Source: an uncultured Ruminococcus sp. (GTDB lineage Bacteria > Bacillota > Clostridia > Oscillospirales > Acutalibacteraceae). Taken from it: a stretch of DNA of 18,614 nucleotides. The DNA is taken from contig CACYDE010000068.1 in assembly GCA_902773045.1 (NCBI GenBank), positions 1 through 18,614 on the forward strand, given 5' to 3'. The notes under the pieces were generated by a model. That model was not told where the DNA came from and made no database searches. It saw only the letters and a list, made by a program, of their open reading frames with translations. Shown here one piece after another: positions 14,749 to 18,614 of the stretch (positions within the stretch are counted from its first letter, which is position 1; every line of letters begins with the position of its first letter). Position numbers and translations under genes: made by a program.

Positions 14749-16980
14749 ATGGCGGAGGATAAATATGTCGGCAAAAGGCTTGACGGCCGCTATGAGATCG
14801 GCGAGGTAATCGGAGAAGGCGGCATGGCTGTTGTTTACAGCGCTTGGGATATAGAAGATCAGATACCCGTTGCAATAAAGATTTTGAGAGACGAGTATCT
14901 TGGAAACGATGAATTCATCAGAAGATTCAAGGACGAATCCAAGGCGATTGCGGTTTTGTCCCATAAAAATATCGTCAAGGTTTATGACGTAAGCTTTGGA
15001 GACAGAATACAATATATCGTAATGGAATATATTGACGGAATAACTCTCAAAGATTATATTGAAAAGAAAGGCTCGCTGAACTGGAAGGAAACGATCCATT
15101 TCGTTCTTCAGATCCTGAAAGCGCTTCAGCACGCTCATGATAAGGGAATAATCCACCGTGACGTCAAGCCTCAGAATATCATGCTTCTTGAGGACGGAAC
15201 GATCAAGGTTACGGACTTTGGAATCGCCCGTTTTTCTAAAAACACAACAAGATCAATGACGATGACGAACAAGGCTATAGGTTCGGTTCATTACATCTCG
15301 CCCGAACAGGCGCGGGGCGAGCCTACCGACGCTAAATCGGATCTTTATTCTCTCGGCGTTATGATGTATGAAATGCTTACGGGAAGGCTTCCGTTTGACG
15401 CCGATAATGCGGTGTCCGTTGCGATAATGCAGCTTCAGTCAGACCCTGAGCCGCCGAGAAAGCTTAATCCCGAGATACCTGTCGGACTTGAGGAGATAAT
15501 TATCAAAACCATGCAGAAAGAGCCTAAAAAGAGGTATCGTTCTGCAGCGGAAATGTACGGCGATCTTATTAAATTCAAAAAGAATCCTTCGATCAAGTTC
15601 AGCTTTAACTATGACACTGTTGAGGAAGAACCTGCGAAACCGGTTGTCAGTACTGTCAGAAAGATAGAAGCAGAATCCCCCTACAAAGACGAGGAGGATT
15701 GGGAAGACGATATCGACGACGAGGAAAGAAAAACGAACCCGATCGTTCAGATCGTTGTCGGTTCGCTTGTTGCATTCGTTGCGGTAGTTCTTGTTTTCCT
15801 TGTGCTTGCCGTTTTCAAAGGATTCAGCAACAACTCAACGACAGACGTTCTTGTTCCGAATCTGATCGGTCTTGACTTTAACGCGGTCAACAAGGATAAA
15901 GTCACTTATAATTTTAAATGGGACGTAACGAATATTTACGACGCGGATAAACCGCTTGATGTTATCATCAGTCAGGATCCTCAGCCGAGTGAAAAGAAGA
16001 TCAAGGAAGGCTCGACGATCCAGATCACGGTCAACTCGGAGGAAACGACGCTTAATCTTCCGAATGTTGACGGACGAACGAAGGACGACGCCGTTCAGAA
16101 GATAAAATCCGTTAACCTTGTTCCGGAGGTGCTCATGGTTCTTGACAACCAGACCGCAGAAGGATACGTTAAGCAAACATATCCTCTCGCCGGAAGCAAG
16201 ATCACTATCGGTTCTTCCGTTAAGATCTACGTCAGCAAAAAAGCAGGCGAAGCAAAAGTTGAAGTTCCGAATCTCGTTGGTCTTACTCTTTCGGAAGCTC
16301 AGGCAAAAATCGCCGAAGTCGGACTCAATTACAACGGCTATGAGTATATGGAGAGTACGGTTGCGAAGGATAAGATCTTTGCGCAGAATCCGCTTCGCGG
16401 CGCAAAGGTCAGCAAAGGCTCGAATATTTCCGTGATCCTCTCCGAGGGTCCGCCGAGAAATGTTTCGCTTTCGCAGACTGTTGATCTTCCGGAAGATGTT
16501 GCTTCATCCGTTAAGTTCGAAGTAATTATCGACGGTGAGGTTGACGCTTCCTACACGAAGTCTATCGTTCCGAAATATGCGCGTCAGTATACGATCTCGA
16601 TCACAAGAATGAGTACAGTCGGCGCACTCCAGGTCGTTGTTGCGCTTAACGATGAAACGTATCGTGTTTATAATTTTGATTTTGCAAACAATACTGTTAC
16701 AACGCTGGAATCCTATACCTTCCATCTTGACACGGTCGAGAGTTCAACGGAATCCGATGCTGAGTCCGAAAAGGAGAATGAGAACAACGAAAGCTCCGAA
16801 TCGACAGTCGAATCCGAAGATGAGGATTATGAAAGCTATTATGAGGACGAACCTTCGGAATCGGAACCGACGGTAGAACCTTCGGAGTCCTACTACGAAG
16901 AGCCGGACGATGAATCAGCGGCAGCCGAACCCGAAAATCCGTCACCCGAGCCTCCTTCCGAAGGCGGGGACATCGCATGA
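14749..16980 (+). CDS. prkC: PASTA-domain Ser/Thr protein kinase (PrkC/Stk1 family)
   Basis: This membrane kinase senses cell-wall fragments and lipid II through PASTA domains and phosphorylates division, wall and translation proteins. The 743-aa protein has a kinase domain (15 to about 275): glycine loop G22-Y30, K44, HRD 136-138, DFG 156-158, and a Thr-rich activation loop (TTRSMTMTNKAIGS) where autophosphorylation is expected. A juxtamembrane linker is followed by one TM helix (about 331-357). Three PASTA repeats follow (about 369-433, 434-503, 504-567), then a beta-rich domain without an obvious name (about 570-663). The tail is Ser/Glu/Pro-rich and strongly acidic (664-743). The frame is open from 14728, but AAAAGGAG before the ATG at 14749 and homology of the N-terminus favour the later start. 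Its end overlaps rsgA by 4 bases (ATGA). Confidence 0.96.
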   Translation: MAEDKYVGKRLDGRYEIGEVIGEGGMAVVYSAWDIEDQIPVAIKILRDEYLGNDEFIRRFKDESKAIAVLSHKNIVKVYDVSFGDRIQYIVMEYIDGITLKDYIEKKGSLNWKETIHFVLQILKALQHAHDKGIIHRDVKPQNIMLLEDGTIKVTDFGIARFSKNTTRSMTMTNKAIGSVHYISPEQARGEPTDAKSDLYSLGVMMYEMLTGRLPFDADNAVSVAIMQLQSDPEPPRKLNPEIPVGLEEIIIKTMQKEPKKRYRSAAEMYGDLIKFKKNPSIKFSFNYDTVEEEPAKPVVSTVRKIEAESPYKDEEDWEDDIDDEERKTNPIVQIVVGSLVAFVAVVLVFLVLAVFKGFSNNSTTDVLVPNLIGLDFNAVNKDKVTYNFKWDVTNIYDADKPLDVIISQDPQPSEKKIKEGSTIQITVNSEETTLNLPNVDGRTKDDAVQKIKSVNLVPEVLMVLDNQTAEGYVKQTYPLAGSKITIGSSVKIYVSKKAGEAKVEVPNLVGLTLSEAQAKIAEVGLNYNGYEYMESTVAKDKIFAQNPLRGAKVSKGSNISVILSEGPPRNVSLSQTVDLPEDVASSVKFEVIIDGEVDASYTKSIVPKYARQYTISITRMSTVGALQVVVALNDETYRVYNFDFANNTVTTLESYTFHLDTVESSTESDAESEKENENNESSESTVESEDEDYESYYEDEPSESEPTVEPSESYYEEPDDESAAAEPENPSPEPPSEGGDIA

Positions 16981-17867
16981 CATGGGTCAAAACCCTTGAC
17001 GGCATCATATTAAAATCCATCGGCGGTTTCTATTATGTAGAAACCGCCGAAAGAGTATATGAATGCAAGGCAAGAGGTAATTTCAGAAATAAAGGCTTTA
17101 AGCCTGTTGTAGGCGACCGAGTTAAGATCACCGTACCGGAAAGCGGATATTGTGCGATCGAAGAAATTTACGAGCGAAAAAACAGCATTATCCGTCCCCC
17201 CCTCGCAAATATAGACACATTGATAATAGTTGCCTCGACCTGCGACCCGAATCCGAATATGCTGATTATTGATAAAATGACTGCGGCTGCAGTGATAAAG
17301 GATATTACACCGGTGATAGTGTGGTCTAAGTCGGATCTTCGTTCACCTGAAAAGTTTCGGGAGATCTACGGCCTTTCAGGGATAAAAACCATAGAGTTTT
17401 CAATTGAGGATAACCGCGGAATCGAAGAGATCCGAGCGCTTCTTCCTGGAAAAGTTACTGCATTGACAGGAAATTCAGGCGTCGGAAAGTCTTCTCTTCT
17501 GAATGCCCTTTTTCCTCATTTGGAACTTGATACGGGGGATATAAGCCGAAAACTCGGAAGAGGCCGTCACACCACGCGTTCGGTTGAGCTTTACAAATTC
17601 GGCGGAGGATACATCGCCGACACACCCGGTTTTTCAACCGTAGATCTTCAAAGATATGAAATCATTGAAAAGGACGATCTGAAGTTTGCGTTTCCGGAAT
17701 TTGAAGAATATCTCGGGAATTGCCGCTTCAATTCGTGCAGTCATATATGTGAAAAGGGCTGTGCGATAGTTGAAGCCGTAGAACAGGGAAAGATCAGCAG
17801 GTCGCGCCACGAAAGCTTTGTCGCTATGTATAATGAAGTAAAGGATCTGAAAAAATGGGAGACATAA
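16977..17867 (+). CDS. rsgA: Ribosome small subunit-dependent GTPase A
   Basis: RsgA (YloQ/CpgA) is a circularly permuted GTPase that checks late 30S maturation. The 296-aa protein has an N-terminal OB fold (about 1-75) and GTPase motifs in permuted order: G4 at 117-120, G1 GNSGVGKSS (165-173), G3 DTPG (215-218). The zinc site follows: C249, C254, H256 and C262. The G4 motif reads SKSD rather than the usual NKxD, a substitution at the guanine-recognising Asn; Thr or Ser is known at this place in some GTPases, so function is probably kept. In B. subtilis and Staphylococcus, RsgA is a substrate of PrkC, which fits the 4-base overlap with the kinase gene. Its start is preceded by GGCGGGG. Confidence 0.96.
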   Translation: MTWVKTLDGIILKSIGGFYYVETAERVYECKARGNFRNKGFKPVVGDRVKITVPESGYCAIEEIYERKNSIIRPPLANIDTLIIVASTCDPNPNMLIIDKMTAAAVIKDITPVIVWSKSDLRSPEKFREIYGLSGIKTIEFSIEDNRGIEEIRALLPGKVTALTGNSGVGKSSLLNALFPHLELDTGDISRKLGRGRHTTRSVELYKFGGGYIADTPGFSTVDLQRYEIIEKDDLKFAFPEFEEYLGNCRFNSCSHICEKGCAIVEAVEQGKISRSRHESFVAMYNEVKDLKKWET

Positions 17868-18499
17868 AAAAACGTTGTGTGATCGTTTCCGGTTCTCCCG
17901 AGTATGATATTGATTTCCTTAAAGCAAATTTAAGATCGGATGATTTTGTGATCTGCGCCGACGCAGGCGCTGACAGAATCCTGACGACCGGAAGAATTCC
18001 CGACCTTTTAGTCGGAGATTTTGACTCATCGAAAAGCTGCGGGGTTTTTAAAAACGTTGAGACTGTTAAGCTTCCTGTGATGAAAGACGATACCGACACT
18101 CAGCATTGCGCCGAGATCGCGGTTGAACGCGGTTATAAAGAGATCCTCCTCCTGTGTGCGACAGGAGGAAGACTCGATCATACGCTCGCTAATCTTTCCG
18201 TGCTGTACTACCTGAAAAACAGAAGCTGTAAAGGACGGATAGCCGATCGTTTCAGCGATATCATGCTTCTTGAATCGGGGGAGAATACTCTCGGAAATGT
18301 GAAGGGGAAAACAATTTCCGTTATGCCGTTTCTTTCCAAGAAAATCGTATTGTCATATGAGGGAATGCTTTATCCGTTAAAAAATGAAACTGTATTCGCA
18401 GAATACCCATACAGCATCAGTAATGTTGCAGAGGAAGATTCCGTCTCGATAACGCTGCATGAGGGAGAAGCTTTGGTCATCATTTCGAATGACGGATGA
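17855..18499 (+). CDS. thiN: Thiamine diphosphokinase
   Basis: ThiN makes thiamine diphosphate from thiamine and ATP. The 214-aa protein shows the family motifs PDLLVGDFDS (residues 49-58), KDDTDT (77-82) and GGRLDHTLANL (104-114), then the C-terminal thiamine-binding beta domain. Length matches bacterial ThiN (about 210-220 aa). The ATG at 17855 lies inside the last codons of rsgA (13-base overlap), with AAGGA 8-9 bases upstream, so translation is probably coupled. In B. subtilis rpe lies between rsgA and thiN; here it is missing. thiN ends the cluster in this window, followed directly by a palindromic repeat. Confidence 0.95.
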   Translation: MGDIKKRCVIVSGSPEYDIDFLKANLRSDDFVICADAGADRILTTGRIPDLLVGDFDSSKSCGVFKNVETVKLPVMKDDTDTQHCAEIAVERGYKEILLLCATGGRLDHTLANLSVLYYLKNRSCKGRIADRFSDIMLLESGENTLGNVKGKTISVMPFLSKKIVLSYEGMLYPLKNETVFAEYPYSISNVAEEDSVSITLHEGEALVIISNDG

Positions 18500-18502
18500 T
18501 CT

Positions 18503-18614
18503 TAGGAACTGTGAAGAAATAACTTGTACATTTATGCTTGCCTAATTTGCCCTGTGTGTCGTTGCAATACCTTGAAATACGTCAGTATTCCTGCGGCATT
18601 GCGCCTAACACAGA
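18503..18614. repeat. Palindromic intergenic repeat, cut by the window end
   Basis: Four bases after thiN begins a sequence (TAGGAACTGTGAAGAAATAA...) containing a long imperfect hairpin at 18552-18613. CTGTGT pairs with ACACAG at the ends; GCAAT (18564-18568) pairs with ATTGC; GAAATAC pairs with GTATTCC around a GTCA loop (18581-18584). The left flank 18503-18551 has no partner in the window, so a larger palindrome whose right arm lies beyond 18614 is likely. It shares the 8-mer GCAATACC and, in inverse orientation, TTAGGCG with the element at 11470-11558. There is no T tract within the window, so it is not called a terminator. Confidence 0.6.

Noticed and set aside
13972..15156. 394-aa minus-strand open frame opposite stp and the start of prkC
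   Set aside because: It lies antisense to well-identified genes whose motifs are intact, has no recognisable domain or ribosome binding site, and arises from codon bias (few stops in that frame).

Overview
This 18.6-kb window reads as an ordinary chromosomal stretch of a low-to-medium GC Gram-positive bacterium, most likely a Clostridia member of the Oscillospirales/Ruminococcus type. That placement is an inference. It rests on the gene order (the Firmicutes cluster yicC-remA-gmk-rpoZ-priA-def-fmt-rsmB-rlmN-stp-prkC-rsgA-thiN), strong AGGAGG-type ribosome binding sites, frequent GTG/TTG starts, sigma-A-like promoters and palindromic intergenic repeats. All thirteen genes of the cluster and the three genes before it lie on the plus strand. 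Only the first ~45 bases hint at a divergent minus-strand gene leaving the window.

Layout. Positions 1-45: possible 5' end of a minus-strand reading frame. 126-838: hpf with its own promoter and terminator. 886-2172: a THUMP-type 23S rRNA methyltransferase gene with a consensus promoter and a leader hairpin. 2260-4910: an unrecognised 822-aa membrane protein with its own promoter. It has two transmembrane helices, a very long disordered region with four ~53-aa repeats, and a C-terminal RanBP2-like zinc finger; this is the least explained gene here. 4934-6022: yicC with promoter and a long leader. 6023-6401: a structured, repeat-like 379-base spacer. 6402-11437: remA, gmk, rpoZ, priA, def and fmt, tightly packed apart from a 158-base gap before rpoZ. 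11470-11558: an 89-bp palindromic MITE-like element. 11607-18499: rsmB, rlmN, stp, prkC, rsgA and thiN, mostly overlapping or nearly so. 18503-18614: the start of another palindromic repeat cut by the window edge.

How the genes work together. The cluster joins growth and translation housekeeping: RNA turnover (YicC), GMP phosphorylation, RNA polymerase omega, replication restart (PriA), initiator formylation and N-terminal deformylation (Fmt, Def), rRNA/tRNA methylation (RsmB, RlmN), 30S maturation (RsgA) and thiamine diphosphate synthesis (ThiN). A Ser/Thr kinase-phosphatase pair (PrkC/Stp) sits in its midst and in related bacteria senses cell-wall fragments and phosphorylates, among others, the neighbouring GTPase. 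Compared with the Bacillus subtilis order from memory, coaBC (between rpoZ and priA) and rpe (between rsgA and thiN) are absent. Repeat-like elements occupy two gene junctions and the end of the cluster.

I see no CRISPR array, tRNA, rRNA, prophage or complete insertion sequence. No undescribed system stands out as proven. The best candidate for novelty is the repeat-containing zinc-finger membrane protein at 2377-4845.
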